Positions 13,001-24,500 of a stretch of DNA of 64,000 nucleotides are shown here, piece by piece. Position numbers and translations under genes: made by a program. Every line of letters begins with the position of its first letter. Position 1 is the stretch's first letter. Under the pieces are notes generated by a model. It did no database searches, was not told the origin of the DNA, and was given only the letters and a program-made list of their open reading frames with translations. Source of the stretch: Pampus argenteus (lineage: Eukaryota; Chordata; Actinopteri; Scombriformes; Stromateidae); the NCBI GenBank assembly GCA_036937835.1, contig CM072860.1:5907001-5971000 (forward strand). Direction: 5' to 3'.

Positions 13001-16000
13001 GAGTCAGTGGGAAGACAGCTACAGCAGCCTGCGAGTGGTGTCATCTCTGCAAAGTTGAACACACTGTCATCAGCTGGGTGCAAAGCATCTGTTTGCAGCT
13101 ACAAACAAGGAGTCAGTGATGAGGAAGAAATAAGGTCAAAGTGAAGGAGCGGTGAGATAGGATGTGAGAGCATTTGTAGTTTGGCTCTGAATATACCTGC
13201 ATAGAAATAAGACACAGAGGCACATTCTTCGACATGCCCAAACATAAGGAGATTTGTCAACAAGAGCTCAGCAGGCATCAAAACACTCTGCACAAACACA
13301 AAATCATATAGTGGCTTCCCCCTTTACTGAGCCAGAAAGGCACACATGCAACACATGAAACACATGCAAAAGCACAGGATTCTATACATGCCTTTCTAAC
13401 ATGGTGTGTGGGATGCAAATGCTACGTGTCAGAGCCTTTTTAATGTGCAGAAAAATAACAAGCATTTGCTCATTCCTGCGCTAGCCGCTGTGACGCACAC
13501 CGCCGACCATGGGAAAAGCAACACGGCTACACAGCTTCCAAATTGTTCGGGACTCATCCACATCATGCAGCGAGGCCACATACAGGGGTTATCCGCAGGG
13601 GTCTGCCCTAAGCACTGATGGTGAACTCCAAAATAGTCTCACGGTGTCCTTGTGAGTCCAGATGCATGTAATGACTGAGAGCTTATCACTGATTTTTTCA
13701 AAACGTACCATGAAAACAGTCATTCAAAACACCCTTCATAATAATACACATGTTAGAAAGTGATACTGTACCCAAACACTTAAACCCTTTTAGCACTTAC
13801 CCATACTACTTTCACTAAATATGTATGAGCAAGGAGTCATTTAAGGTCAACAGTAGTATAATTCAATGTCTTAATAAGTTTTCAGGCTCTAGATTTGAGC
13901 TTGATGTACGCAACAGTAAGTTCTTAATAGATTCCAGTATTAAACCTTAAATTTGAAGTGATTCTTCAAATGTGTTGCTAAAGTAAATCCATCAATGCTT
14001 GCATATGTATGAGGACATGATTAGTAATGTCATTAGTTCTGGCAAGGGGCTTTTAGAAGTGCACCAACTGATCTGTGACCATGAACTCAGGGCGGGGCTC
14101 AGCCCTTGAAAAGAGAGCCCAGGGGCAAGGTAAGGGTCTAATTGCCTTTAACAACCATAAAACATTCACTATGGTATTACCACCTGGAATGCTGCCTGCC
14201 ACAACACACAATTTCACGGGTAAATTATCGTTCTCGATTAGATACAGTCTGAGTAGCTATGAGCCGAATGCACCATGAGAACAGTTTGCTTATTGGAAAT
14301 ATTTTAATCTTTCCTGGAGATGGTAGCATGTAAGATTTCTGGAAAACTTTGAAAGGTGCAAAATATTGGGACACTTGGAAATTTTACGAATGGCAAAATA
14401 TAATGTCAAACAATCTTCACTCTTCCTTCACGCAACTGATATGACTGTGAGCAAAAACAAACAACTGACTGGGTACTGATTGCACTGGGTGGATCCCACC
14501 AGTGATTATGTTGACCTGTATGACTGGAAATAGATAAAACTCGTGGTTGTTTTTTATGATACAAAATGTTCAAGGATATATCTTCACATTGTATTTTTTG
14601 CCCCGAACAGCAGCCCTAAACCCAAAGATATTCAATTTACAACATACAAAAGAGAGTAAAGCAACACAACACAGAAACTGTTTCCTTCACAACAGGTGAC
14701 TGGGGGAATACCTTTACAAAGCAAACATAAAGTGTAAGAATGAGAACTCAACAATATTTAATAATTAATTAATTAATTTAAATAGTAAAATAGAAAACTG
14801 ATAGCTTCTCAGGTCTCTACAACTTCACAGAAATCAGTAAATGTCTCACAACAATGCTTTGAGAACAGCTGTATGATTTACGGAAAATGGTAAAATCACA
14901 AATATATGTACTTTTCATATTAACCTAATTAGAAATTGCTGGGAAGCCATAGCAACTAAATAGAATGAAACGCATTACCAAACAAACAAAAACACATAGT
15001 GAGGGGATCGCCCACCATTAGGCGACTTGTATCTCAGATACAAAACAAAAATGTGTGATTTACTACTTGTTTAAAAACTTATAACTCACGCTGCCCAGAA
15101 ATGGTCAGAATGAAGGAACAAAAAGTAGTTTCTTGCAATATGAGCATACAGAAAGGATAAGGGGAGATTTGCAAAGAGAACATGAGCAAACTGTGGATTT
15201 GTGATACAGTAAATCAACAATGAAAGAAGGTATAGACATTATGCTATGCAAGCAGAAACTCTGCAGCTGTCGTAACCTTTTATAGCCATCTTTAATCCTG
15301 CGGCTGTATATCTGGGGCAGACTGCTAAGAACCTGGAGCTTACCGTTTAGTGTGAGTTGGGACAATTCTAAGGTGGAAATTTGTGGTGTGCCTCTTTGAG
15401 AGCAATGTGTGGTCTGCGGGCGTGTCTGTGTGTGTGTGACTGTGACTAATGCATGAATGTACAATACAGTATGCCATTTCTTGCTTTGTTTTTGTGTCTT
15501 TTCATGTGCGTGTTCAGAGCAACTGTGGGATGTATGAACGGTGTGCGTGCGTTTGGGGGAATTTGAATCAGTGTGCATGAGAAAGAGAGTTCCTCAGCAA
15601 CATTAATATGAGAGAATGCGAGCATGATATTCACTCGTGCAGCAGTGCTCATTAGCGAGCCCAAACAAACAGGACCATGCCTCTGGCCAGCACAAAGACC
15701 ACTTTGTGCACCACCCCTTGCCACAAGTGTAGCAGCAAATGCAGAGTTCAAGGCAACGGAAATGAAAGGTTAAAAAAGAGCTGAAAGTGGAGCAGAATGA
15801 AAAAGGGGGATGGTGGGACTGAATGTGTACATTAGTCTAGCTGTCCAAGTTTTCTGCATATGGGCTCAGCAGGAGTGGTAATGCAGAGGACTGACAGGCT
15901 TTAAAAAGCAACATATTCTAGAAAACTAGTAATAATTTTCTAAATGGGAAAAAAGTGGTGCACTTCCTATAAAACAATGCCACTGCTTATCATTTTGAAA

Positions 16001-19000
16001 CGACTCTATGGCAGCATGGACACAATCAAAAACACGATCTGGTTTAAACAAGAAGTGAAAAGTTACAGAAATTCAACCTCTTGGAAAAAAAATAATAGGA
16101 AAAGTTTGGTGCCTACCTCAAGGTCATCCAGTGATCGTGCCAGGCTGAGGCGTTTAGCTGAGCGGCGTTTGGATGCACGTATAACACCCTTACCCCAAAA
16201 TCTGGAGCCCTGTCAGAACACAAGACAGATGGATTAGTAATGACACAATAACCAAAACACACTCTTAATAGCTTTGTATACATGAACAGTATGTTAAGCC
16301 TGGTGCACTTGAGGATTTTCAAATCTTAAGTGATTTTAAGAACCTAGGAGACCACAGACATAAGGACAAGTTTAACAGATTTTTTGTACTTTAATCGTAA
16401 GAATGCACACACCAGACGATTCAGTCATGACGCAGGACCACACACACCTATACTAAACAATTTCAGAGGTGATTTCAGGGACTTGGGATCTCACAGAAAC
16501 TCACGTGATCAAAGATAACAAACATATAAAACTAAGACAGAAAAATTGGGGAAACTCTGATCCAGTCAGTAACATTAAGATTATGTCTGTAAACCCTTCA
16601 CAATACAGGATCATTCGGGCAGATCATCTGTTCAAACCTACCTTGAATCGGCAACACCCCTGCGAGTGTTGGCAGAGGCGAATCAGATCTAAATTTTGTA
16701 CAAAGTTGTAGTGAAGTGAAGTTTGAGCTGAAATTTTAACAGTATAAGCAAGTGATTCTGAGGTGTGCTAGTTGAAAAGGATGCTGTGGAAATTTCCAAC
16801 AGTTTCAACAGCATCAGAACAGAGTCTAATTTCACAGTCAAGCTGTCAAAACTACATAGAGATAACATAGAGCATCCGTGATTTCCTGCCTATCACTTTA
16901 GAAAAGAAAAGGCTGATCAACCAGCCACCCCTGTACTTATGATTGGAGAGGTGGTGTCTAATGTTTGAAAGAGAGTTGAAGAATTGCAGATAATTACCAC
17001 TGCATGACATGGGCTCTACCCTGTAATTTGCCAGGCTTCCTGTGCAAGATTGTCTTCTCTCTGATCTAATGCAAGCTAGCCGACAAAAACACAATTCACT
17101 TCTGATGTATAAACACGGGAAAATACTTTGCTTTAATACAAAAAAAAAAGGTTGACAACACTAATAATGAACTGTAGATTTTTGTTGCTGAACTTTATCA
17201 AATACACATTGCATATAACCTAAGATGCCTCGAATTTGAATTGTTTACTAAAACCATTACCAACTACACTTCAACATATAAATCACTGACTTCCTGAATC
17301 TGTGGCTAAGAGAAAGATACAAAATAGGAGATATTGTATATGCATCCCTGTTTTCCTGAGAGAAAGCTCATTTCTGTGACTACATGGATAAACAGGGACA
17401 TCTTGTGGGCAATGAGGACAGCAACACTACGTCCTTCTATCCACACGTTTATGACAATGACATCATTGACTTACAGCAGGTGCTTTCTGAGTTCAATTCA
17501 CTCTCACCACCAATTGCCTGCTGAAATAGTGGTATTGTATTTCATATTAGGCGCCACCAAATCCCCCCCCCCCCCCCCCCCCTCTGTGTCTGGAAACTCA
17601 ACTCCCTGTGACCATTTAATGCTTCCCAAGTCACTGTGTTAAACATGAATGAAGTACAAAAACAGATGCCCTTGTCTCAGTGTGACCACATTTACAGTGG
17701 AACTATTCAAAGTCACTTTGTGTAAGGATTTCTAAGAAATTAATTACCTGCATGGATACATATAAGCAAAAACAAGCAGAAAGCATTATACTAGCTTGAA
17801 AAATGACATAAAAGTCAAGTGTAAATGTATGTTTAATAGACACTAGTAAAATATTTTTTATCATTGATCAAAACACTCTACTGTTATTTTAGTGCAGCTG
17901 GTTCACCACATCGTTTTTGGGAAGCTGAGCTAGAAAATAACATTTCTACTACACATTTTTTCCCAGACATTCCTCCAACAGCCAAAGATGAGCCACAAGT
18001 AGACATTACTTTGTTTTGAGGGGACACAAGCAAAAAAAGGTTGTGAACAACTGATTCAGTCATCTGTGCGACCTGACAAACCTGATCAACAACATAAATA
18101 GCATCTCCCACTCTGCGCTTTAAAATGTAAATGAAGAAGTGCTTTACTCACATTTTTGGTATTACCATCCTTCCGTGGCTTCTCTCTCTGCTCAAGAAAT
18201 CTTTTGGTCCATTCCTCTCTGGGAGGCAGCATCATGACCTCTGCTGACTGATACCTGTCTGAGGGAATCTGGCTCATGGGGGGAGGCAGGTTATTTGTGC
18301 TGTTGCTAAGGCTCACACTGGAGGACCAGTTCTTGTTGGATGTCACCTGAGGCTCTGGATCACCACTGACGGTTTTAGGCCACTTTGTTTTAGAGAACCA
18401 CCTTTGGCTACCTCTGAGAGGGTCTCCCAAAAAGTTAGTTTTTTTACCCAAAGGCAGAGGAGGTGGTGGAGGCTTGAACTGGAACTCAAGCCTGGGTGGG
18501 GGACCTCCATAAAAGCTAGTTAAAGAATCGGGGCCAGGTAATGACTCTGAAAGGGAATGTGTGCTGGCACTGTTCTCTCGATTACGTTTTTGGCCATTCT
18601 TGGAGAGGTTTAACGGGGTGAGGTCTTCAGCCGGAGGATAATCCCATGGACAGCTGGGGAGGTGGGCCCCGGGGTGGTTTTGGAATACAGAAGGGAAATC
18701 CCTGTCTGCTCTCTCCTCAGGGGGGGAAGCATCGCCAATTCCACTATCCACATTGCTGCTGGCACTGCCTTGATTGCCAGTGCTGTTATTCTCCTTGGCT
18801 TGCTGCAGAGCCTCTGTATCCAATTTGACTCTAAGCCTCTCCACAGCCTCTCCCAAGTCACTGTACAGGACTGTGACAAAGTGAAGGACATCTGGAGGAG
18901 TGTGAGGGAATTCCAGACAGCCCAAGGCATCTGGATCTGGACTGCAGTCGAAGCCAAAGCGCCCAGCAATTCCTATGTGGTCCTCATGGTTTCCCAGCTC

Positions 19001-19948
19001 TGGGTCGATGAAGAAAACATGGCAGGAGGCCCTCAAAGGACCATCCTCTGGGACATGGCCATTGATTATATGTGCTGTAGTGACCAGGCAAAAGAAACGT
19101 GGGTCCTCAGCACACACAGCCCCTAAAACCAGGTTCTCAGTAGGAAAGGCTGCCAAAACATCTCCTGCATCATCACAAAGTCGGATGCAGTCAAACATGA
19201 TCTTCATCATCACCAGAGTATGGGTATCCTGCTCTGTGCCCAACTGTCGTATTCGCTCACGAATGGCTTTCAAACAGTCCTCCTCCGAGTCCGTAGTGTT
19301 TAAAATCAGCTCTGTGGAGCTCAGATAGCCCACTACCAAGGTCATGTTTAAAATACTCCAGTCTGAATTAGCTTCTTCTGTGTCTGTAAAAACAGAGTCT
19401 GTGTCCCCCACTCTGGTAGTTTCCTTCTTTGGCTGCTCAGCTAAAGCGTTCCATTGTTGTGACCACTGCGACATATCAGGTTCTGACACTGGTCTCTGTT
19501 TGCCGGTGATTGCATGACTTGAGTTAAAGGAGGAATTGCTTGAATCGTGAGAGATAGTGCGAAGAACACCTGCCTTCTGGGAAAGACAGTTTTTCTGTCC
19601 AATCCCAATTTTTTCATCATTAAGGATGGGGTTCCCCATGATTCGGCTTTCGCCATGCACTACCAACCGCAAAGGCCCTTCACACCTGCCAATCAACTGC
19701 ACCACAGTCTCATGCAAAGCAATGGACACATCTGTTCCATTGATGGCCATGATGCGATCCCCTTGTTTGAGTCCCACCAGGTCAGCAGGACTTCCTTCCA
19801 GGATGCCGCTCAACAAACATGGCTGCTGTCCCGAAATAGTAAAGCCATATCCTGCCCGACCACGGGTGACCTCCACACCCCTCAGTTCACCGACTGGATT
19901 TATATTTAGACGCCTCCTTGCACCCTCAGGTTGTCCCTGTATCCTCAT
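70..19948 (-). CDS. rgs12: Regulator of G-protein signalling 12, long form (3' part beyond the window)
   Basis: RGS12 is a GTPase-activating protein for Gi-alpha subunits and a scaffold joining receptors, Ras and Raf. Coding exons, in order of transcription, are 19948-18152, 16209-16117, 2781-2760, 1015-846, 420-328 and 213-70. All junctions are GT-AG, phases agree throughout, and they give 773 codons so far. The first exon carries a PDZ domain (GRAGYGFTISG, residues about 25-100) and a PTB domain (from about residue 190). The last three exons carry the RGS domain (RVASWA, ENILFWQACEYF, PVNIDSQAQLADDVL). The tandem Ras-binding domains and GoLoco motif must lie left of base 1. I place the start at MRIQGQPEG (19948), the first in-frame ATG; the frame stays open upstream but only from a GTG. 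msantd1 lies directly upstream, as in mammals. RGS14 was considered but lacks PDZ and PTB. Confidence 0.93.
1016..2759. other. rgs12 intron between microexon and RGS exon
   Basis: Nothing recognisable; AT-rich intron. Confidence 0.5.
2760..2781 (-). CDS. rgs12: rgs12 22-bp microexon
   Basis: A 22-base exon between a good acceptor (TTCTCTTTCAG) and a GTGAGT donor encodes SAASSDG plus one base. It enters in phase 0 and leaves in phase 1. The next exon (1015-846) begins with AT, so the junction codon becomes GAT. Without this exon the PDZ/PTB part and the RGS part are out of frame. The residues correspond to the SATVSDGE-like stretch I recall in mammalian RGS12. Confidence 0.85.
3188..3208 (+). 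repeat. (TG)n microsatellite
   Basis: About ten TG units. Confidence 0.9.
4677..4785 (+). mobile_element. Fragment of a short dispersed fish repeat
   Basis: AAATAGTGAGAACTGTCC followed by CAGAGCCCAAGATGATG and AAATTGCTTGATTTGTTTT matches the central part of a repeat I remember as very common in percomorph genomes (starting AGGGCTGCAACT). It is probably a non-autonomous DNA transposon, but I am not sure of the class. Old and truncated. Confidence 0.55.
12415..12441 (-). CDS. rgs12: rgs12 alternative first coding exon (short form)
   Basis: On the minus strand a GA-rich leader is followed by ATG and nine codons, MEQTLTLNS, then a consensus donor GTAAGTC at 12414. The exon ends in phase 0, exactly what the microexon at 2781 needs. 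The joined protein would read MEQTLTLNS-SAASSDG-DYSGVQLQG and continue into the RGS domain, lacking PDZ and PTB. Shorter mammalian RGS12 N-terminal variants are known, which supports the idea. The ATG has T at -3 and G at +4, a mediocre start context. This is inferred from splice phase only. Confidence 0.6.
12442..12800 (-). promoter_or_regulatory. Probable internal rgs12 promoter and 5' leader
   Basis: This stretch lies immediately upstream of the alternative rgs12 exon. On the plus strand it is strongly CT-rich, with CTCTCTCT and CCTCCCTC tracts at about 12640-12740, giving a GA-rich transcript leader. It is locally richer in CpG than the surrounding intron, and I see no TATA box. It is the only promoter-like island in the 13.3-kb intron. 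Inferred. Confidence 0.4.
12801..16116. other. rgs12 large intron, right part
   Basis: AT-rich intron. A fragment of the dispersed fish repeat is at 14601-14660, and an AATT run at 14760-14778. A 157-codon minus frame at 15105-15578 is unrecognisable and lacks splice support. Confidence 0.45.
14601..14660 (+). mobile_element. Short fragment of the same dispersed repeat
   Basis: AACCCAAAGATATTCAATTT is the diagnostic block of the family that follows the part seen at 4.7 kb. Heavily diverged. Confidence 0.45.
16117..16209 (-). CDS. rgs12: rgs12 exon 3 (basic linker before the RGS domain)
   Basis: This 93-bp, phase 0-0 exon encodes 31 residues, GSRFWGKGVIRASKRR then SAKRLSLARSLDDLE. The strongly basic stretch followed by a serine-arginine cluster resembles the linker between PTB and RGS domains of RGS12. 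Acceptor is TGACAG, donor is GAG before GTAGGC. The exon before it ends in phase 0, so the frame is kept. Confidence 0.88.
16210..18151. other. rgs12 intron after PDZ/PTB exon
   Basis: Contains a C20 run at 17563-17582; otherwise nothing recognisable. Confidence 0.5.
17563..17582 (+). repeat. Poly-C run, 20 bases
   Basis: Uninterrupted C20 in an rgs12 intron. Confidence 0.9.
18152..19948 (-). CDS. rgs12: rgs12 first coding exon: PDZ and PTB domains
   Basis: This single 599-codon exon encodes the N-terminal half of long RGS12. The PDZ carboxylate-binding loop reads GYGFTISG, and the later SPADLVGLKQGDRIMAING is typical of PDZ strands. The PTB (phosphotyrosine-binding) domain starts around VVGYLSSTELIL and runs to about VLYSDLGEAVERL. 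A proline-rich, probably disordered tail follows (PPPRLEFQFKPPPPPLPLG). The exon ends AAAAAT before a GTGAGT donor. Its acceptor is at 20000-20002, so the exon probably starts at 19999 with 51 bases of leader. PDZ and PTB domains of this family bind receptor C-termini and phosphotyrosines on channels. Confidence 0.93.
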
Positions 19949-20164
19949 CTTTGTTGTGAAACACTTGCACGTTGCCAACACTATTGTGTTGTTGTCATCC
20001 TACAGTTACATAAAGTGAAAAAAAAGACAGGAAGACACAAATATGAAGTGGTAGTAGTTTGTTTGCAATAAATTATTCAGGACATAAGAATTAAGGAATA
20101 ATCACAAAGCGTTGCTCATCAGCTTTTAAAAGAGAAATGCTGAATACTCATTCGAAGGATTATA

Positions 20165-20345
20165 TTAGACTGTTTTCATTATCCATTAACTGCAGATAGT
20201 TTGTAGATGAATCAACTAATTGTCATTTAAATGTCTTTGTGTTTTGTCCATTTGATATTAATTTGAGAAAGCTGGAAATCTTCACTTTTGAGCCAGCAGG
20301 TTTTTTAGCATTTTTGCTTGAAAATTAACTTAATTGATCAAATTC
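20165..20345 (+). mobile_element. Diverged copy of the dispersed repeat, 3' half
   Basis: Contains the family blocks GAGAAAGCTGGAA, TTAGCATTTTTGCTTGAAAA and ATTAACTTAATTGATCAA. The internal order matches the other copies. Confidence 0.55.
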
Positions 20346-21069
20346 TAAATTAATTTCAAAATCCAGTTGTGTTTGCCTAATTAAGAAGCAGAATGTTTCA
20401 CGTGGTACATATTATACTTATTGGTTAAAAATAATAACCATGTAAAACACTGATATCGATCTTATTTTAGCAATTATCTGTCAAAGCTAAGACAGAAAGC
20501 TTTTATGTCCCAACACAGCTTGCAAATTATAGGTCCTACCCCTCCACCCACACCTCAAAAACAGAGTGCCAGCTGGCTCCCTACTCACCAACAACACTTT
20601 AATGACAACCAGACTCTTGGGTTTCGGTCAACCACTATCATTTTTTTAAAAGTTACAATATTTCTTTCTAACCACAAGTTCCAGCTTGAAGCACCAGAAA
20701 CACCAGACGAAGCCATGTGGCACATTGAATAGTATTTTAAACCGTTAAAGCATTGCATGCATACATACGGTAAGTGCTAAACTATCCTACTACAATGTAG
20801 CCGTTAAATGATTAACTTGCGAAATTACCTTTTACAGTCTTGAAAACTTCCACAAAACTCCCACAGTTTTCACATTCACGCTGCTAAAAGTCCAGACGTT
20901 TACATTTTTCACATAACAGCTCTTTTAATATTTATGTATATATATATTCAAACATTATTTCCCTGCAGTGATTCAGTAGTCCATACGGCAAAAGCGCAAT
21001 ATCACAAAGCGTCTTTCATTGTAACCATGACAGCTTAACGTCTCTGGAACATGTGACGTCTCCCTCTGG

Positions 21070-21290
21070 CCAATCACCGCGCGTGTCACGTTCACTATTC
21101 AAACGACTGGATTGACGCTATTGGCTGATAGTAACAGTCTTCATCCTGCGCAGAAGTAAATCAAATTTAAAAGCCTGGAGTTTTTTTTACGTTAACAACG
21201 CTATTTAAATACGGGGTCCATGGAGACAGTGTAAGCTCTGTGACGAAGAAACACGTTAAATATTAACACGAAAAACAATGTAAAAACGGT
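21070..21290. promoter_or_regulatory. CCAAT-pair promoter-like segment, possibly divergent
   Basis: A CCAAT box at 21070-21074 and an inverted one (ATTGG) at 21120-21124 flank a TTCAAA (TTTGAA on the minus strand, CHR-like) at 21098-21103. A TATTTAAATA box lies near 21203. A plus-strand donor-like GTAAGT follows at 21289. The segment sits just inside rgs12 intron 1, so it could start an antisense transcript or help rgs12. No plus-strand coding frame is seen. Confidence 0.35.
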
Positions 21291-21336
21291 AAGTTTTCTA
21301 TTAATTTAAAAAAAAGCGACACATTAAATGGCTTAC

Positions 21337-21450
21337 CCATATAAGTTTGCTATCCCCGCAGTATCAGTGTTTGGGCCTGTAGGTCCTTCCCTGTCCGTCT
21401 CTTTCACACTGCTGCAGCACTTTGCTGCGGATGGTCTGTAAACAATACCT
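21337..21450 (-). other. rgs12: Probable noncoding first exon of rgs12 (right edge approximate)
   Basis: The minus strand has a GC-richer stretch ending ATATGG before a GTAAGC donor at 21336. About 1.3 kb further on is the acceptor at 20002-20000, which opens the PDZ exon's leader. The predicted spliced leader contains two very short upstream reading frames. The first is ATG-GGA-TGA, formed across the splice junction. The second is ATG ACA ACA ACA CAA TAG at 19998-19981. The transcription start is not determined. Confidence 0.45.
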
Positions 21451-22768
21451 CTCTGGTCAAAGGGCTGCAACGGTTGTACACACAGTCACATGGGTTAAAC
21501 TACCTTTATGAATGAGAGGTCACGTGATTAGTGTTGACATCGGCAATGATAGACCATGCAAGCGGTTACAAGCAGTATTTCATTTTTCACGAAGGAGTTG
21601 GGTCCGTGAAGCTGCTGGTGTAGTGTGTCTGAACTTAATCCCTAATTTCTCCAAATCCTCTTAAAATAGGATGAAAGACAAATACCGTAACATCTTGGCT
21701 CTATAACCCGATTGATTTCTGTGCATTTTGCATGTCAATAATGCATATGAAACAGATATGGAGGCAAATTACAACGAAACACAGGAAATGATGGCAAACC
21801 ATGTGCAGTTTATTTCAGCAGAAATGTAAACAACAGAGGTATTTTTCACATAATTAGCTCTTGAAATGTGCTTTACTGCATCTGATTAGAAGTTTTGCAT
21901 GAATCTAATCCTAAAAGCTATGCCACCCAAGATTAAACACTGTATAAATGTTATTTGTTTAACCAGTGCAATTAGTCTACAGGCAGAATACTAATCTGAA
22001 GTGCTTGGGATTTAATATATGTCTGATTTTTAGTTTTATCATCTGAATGCAGGAAATGTACCATTGTTCTCATATACTCAGTGTGGCCACCATCGGAGGT
22101 TTCATGTCTTTTACAGTTTCTCTTCAGTGTAACAACATCATCTTGACATTGCAAAATCAAGGTTAGCAGTTATTCTGTGTCATCCAATGGAAAATGAGAG
22201 AGAGACTGACACTATGAAGGCCTTACTACTGACCAAGGATATAAAAATAATACTGACTGGATGCTTTCATCAAACACTGACTGTACTGCTATTGAGCACG
22301 AAAAAAGGACATCTTTTAGAGCTGTAAAATTTTCTTTTGGCAAGAAATTTGTTATTGGTTTTATTGCCATTTGCTGTCAGATCCACAGTCTCTTCAGTAT
22401 CAGCAGGGCTTATCGCTGCAACTCATGATACTGCCTAGTTTATAATGCTGCAAACTGTCCTGTCGTCAAACCTTCTCAACTTGTAATTATTCCGGCACAG
22501 TGGGGAAAAAAAATAAGTGAAAAGACACATCTGTTTTTGCAAGGCAGTTGTTTCTGCAGTAGTTTTAATAAGGAACTTGAATATCCTCAGATTTGCTGTG
22601 CCAGCATATCTCTTTATTGTCGACATGGTCAACTTTTAACTGAAGATATTCAATCTAACAGTATATTGTTGTACCTCTTGTTGCTGATAAGGGCTATATT
22701 TAAACATATGCAACACTATAAACAATGAAAATGTCCGATGTTGAATGGAAATTCAAAATAAAAAATAC
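21451..22768. other. Intergenic: rgs12 upstream / msantd1 downstream
   Basis: AT-rich sequence with no supported gene. Short frames on both strands have no recognisable protein. A minus-strand polyadenylation signal for msantd1 lies just beyond its left end (22769-22774). Confidence 0.5.
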
Positions 22769-22774
22769 TTTATT
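22769..22774 (-). terminator. Polyadenylation signal of msantd1
   Basis: AATAAA on the minus strand, about 42 bases after the msantd1 stop codon. This would give a very short 3' untranslated region. Further TTTATT copies lie downstream (for example near 22611), so longer ends are possible. Confidence 0.45.
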
Positions 22775-22815
22775 TTTTTTCTCCAAAAGAGGCTAGAGGT
22801 GACAACCTTCGCATT

Positions 22816-24280
22816 TCATGGCTTCCCCGGATCTTTGACGCCACTCTGACCCCACAATACTGACGCACCGGAGGAAGGCTGGATCATCTTCTCCAGGAGA
22901 TTCATCATACGTTCCTGCAGCTGCAGACACTGCACCTGGAGGAGGTTTTGTTGGTGCATGGCCCGGCGGACCTCCCTGCACGTCTCCTCTATGGCACGGC
23001 TCGACCTCTTCTGTTGCTGCAGCATGGCCTGCATCACCCGGAGCTTCTTCCTCTTCATGGACAGATGTTTGTTGGAATGCCTTTTCCTGGCTGAGGTAGG
23101 ATGGGAGCTGGAGAAGGGAGAAGGAACCTTTTTTTAAAACAGACAGTGATTGTGTCTTATAGAAAGGGATCACCTCTGTGTCAGTTTTATGATCTAAAAC
23201 AGTCTAGTCTGCGATCTGTAAGCATCATCAGAAAATCCAGATTTGATTAAAACAGTATATGGAAAATAATCAAATAACACAGACAAAAAAAAAAAAAAGT
23301 CAGTTTTTAGTGCAGCTCCAGAAGTAATGCCTAATAAGATGCTCCCTCTTGAGCTTGAAGCTTCATGCTTGACCATGATGATGGCCTTCCTCAGCTGATG
23401 CTCAGTTGTCATGGATATGATATAGTGGTTGTATATAGTGAATCATATTGTTGTCATATGTAAATGTCCTATCAATGCATGATATGATATTATCCCATAT
23501 ACATTTATATAATGTACTGTATACATATTTTTAATTTGAATTTCCCATAATGAGAGCCTTTGGATTTGATCATAATCTGGTTCACAGGGTAACATTTCTT
23601 ATCATACATGCAATACCCCACCCCCCACCCCACCCCTCCCCCCAACTCTTGTTACCTGGAGCCCTGTGTGTGCTCACTGTCAGAGCTCAATGAGTCCAGC
23701 TCCTGCTTTATCTCCATTTCATCTGAGGAGCCTGTGTACTCTGGCAGGAATCCCACCATCCCCTCCTCTGCCTGGGCCACCAGATTATCTGTGGACTGGG
23801 AGGAATGAGACGGACCGGCAGCAGACTCCAAAGAGCTCACCCGCCCGTTCTCCAGCGGCTTGGAGAGGATCTTCTCGATGGCCTTAAAATACGGCCAGTC
23901 CGGTGTCTCACTACCTTCGCCAACTGTGGATTTCAGTCGCCTGTTAGATCAAAAAATAGGTGTTCATAATTATTACAACAGCTGGAGTTTGAAGTGTGGC
24001 TGGACATTTGGATCTAGTGTACTTGCCTGTACTGGAAAGACATGTTGGTGATTTTCATCTTGATTTCCTCTTTGAAACGTTGCTCTCCAGTCAGCTGGAA
24101 AAACCTCTGGGACATTTTCTCGTAAACCTTGGCGTTCCTCTTGCTCATTTTCAGTTCACTGTGGTGTTCCTCCCACACGTACAGGAGAGCTTTCATTTCA
24201 CCATCAGTCCAGTTCGGGGCCCGCCTGTGCTTCTCATTGTGGCCTGGCAATAGGTAGCTGAAACCATCCTCTGAAGACAT
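22816..24280 (-). CDS. msantd1: Myb/SANT-like DNA-binding domain-containing protein 1
   Basis: Three exons, 24280-24027, 23940-23656 and 23107-22816, encode 276 residues, close to the mammalian length. Residues about 14-85 form a Myb/SANT-like trihelix domain: NWTDGEMKALLYVWEEHHSE, KRNAKVYEKM, and EEIKMKITNMSFQYR. Tryptophans of the first helix are present. The middle exon gives TPDWPYFKAIEKIL and an acidic serine-rich linker. The last exon gives a basic MKRKKLR and a coiled coil (SSRAIEETCREVRR, QVQCLQLQERMMNLLEKMI). Intron 1 uses a GC-AG donor: TACAG before GCAAGT. Only this choice restores the conserved YR-R-LK junction. Predicted role: nuclear DNA binding, targets unknown. An AATAAA (minus) follows the stop by about 42 bases. 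Confidence 0.92.
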
Positions 24281-24500
24281 TTTTGAAATGGTTCTCCTGG
24301 CCTGTACCTACTGTGATTTGCAGAAATAGGCTCTTTAGAGGTTGAATTTGAAAGTCTTTTACTGTGCTACAAGCTGTATTAAGTCTGCAATGAGTGATAC
24401 ATGCAAGAAGGCACACACGCTGTTCCTGTCTGTGCCCTTCCCCCTAGCCTAGCTGAAAGAGGACTCAAAATGGGGCCTAAGGCAGGAGAGGAATCCGGTT

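Larger units (their letters stand above)
20000..21336. other. rgs12 intron 1
   Basis: Contains a diverged dispersed repeat (20165-20345) and the CCAAT-pair segment near 21.1 kb. No coding exon. Confidence 0.45.

Noticed and set aside
15105..15578. 157-codon minus frame in the rgs12 intron
   Set aside because: No recognisable domain, low complexity in parts, no splice signals in phase with rgs12.
18662..19909. Several 115-155 codon plus-strand frames
   Set aside because: Antisense shadows of the rgs12 PDZ/PTB exon.
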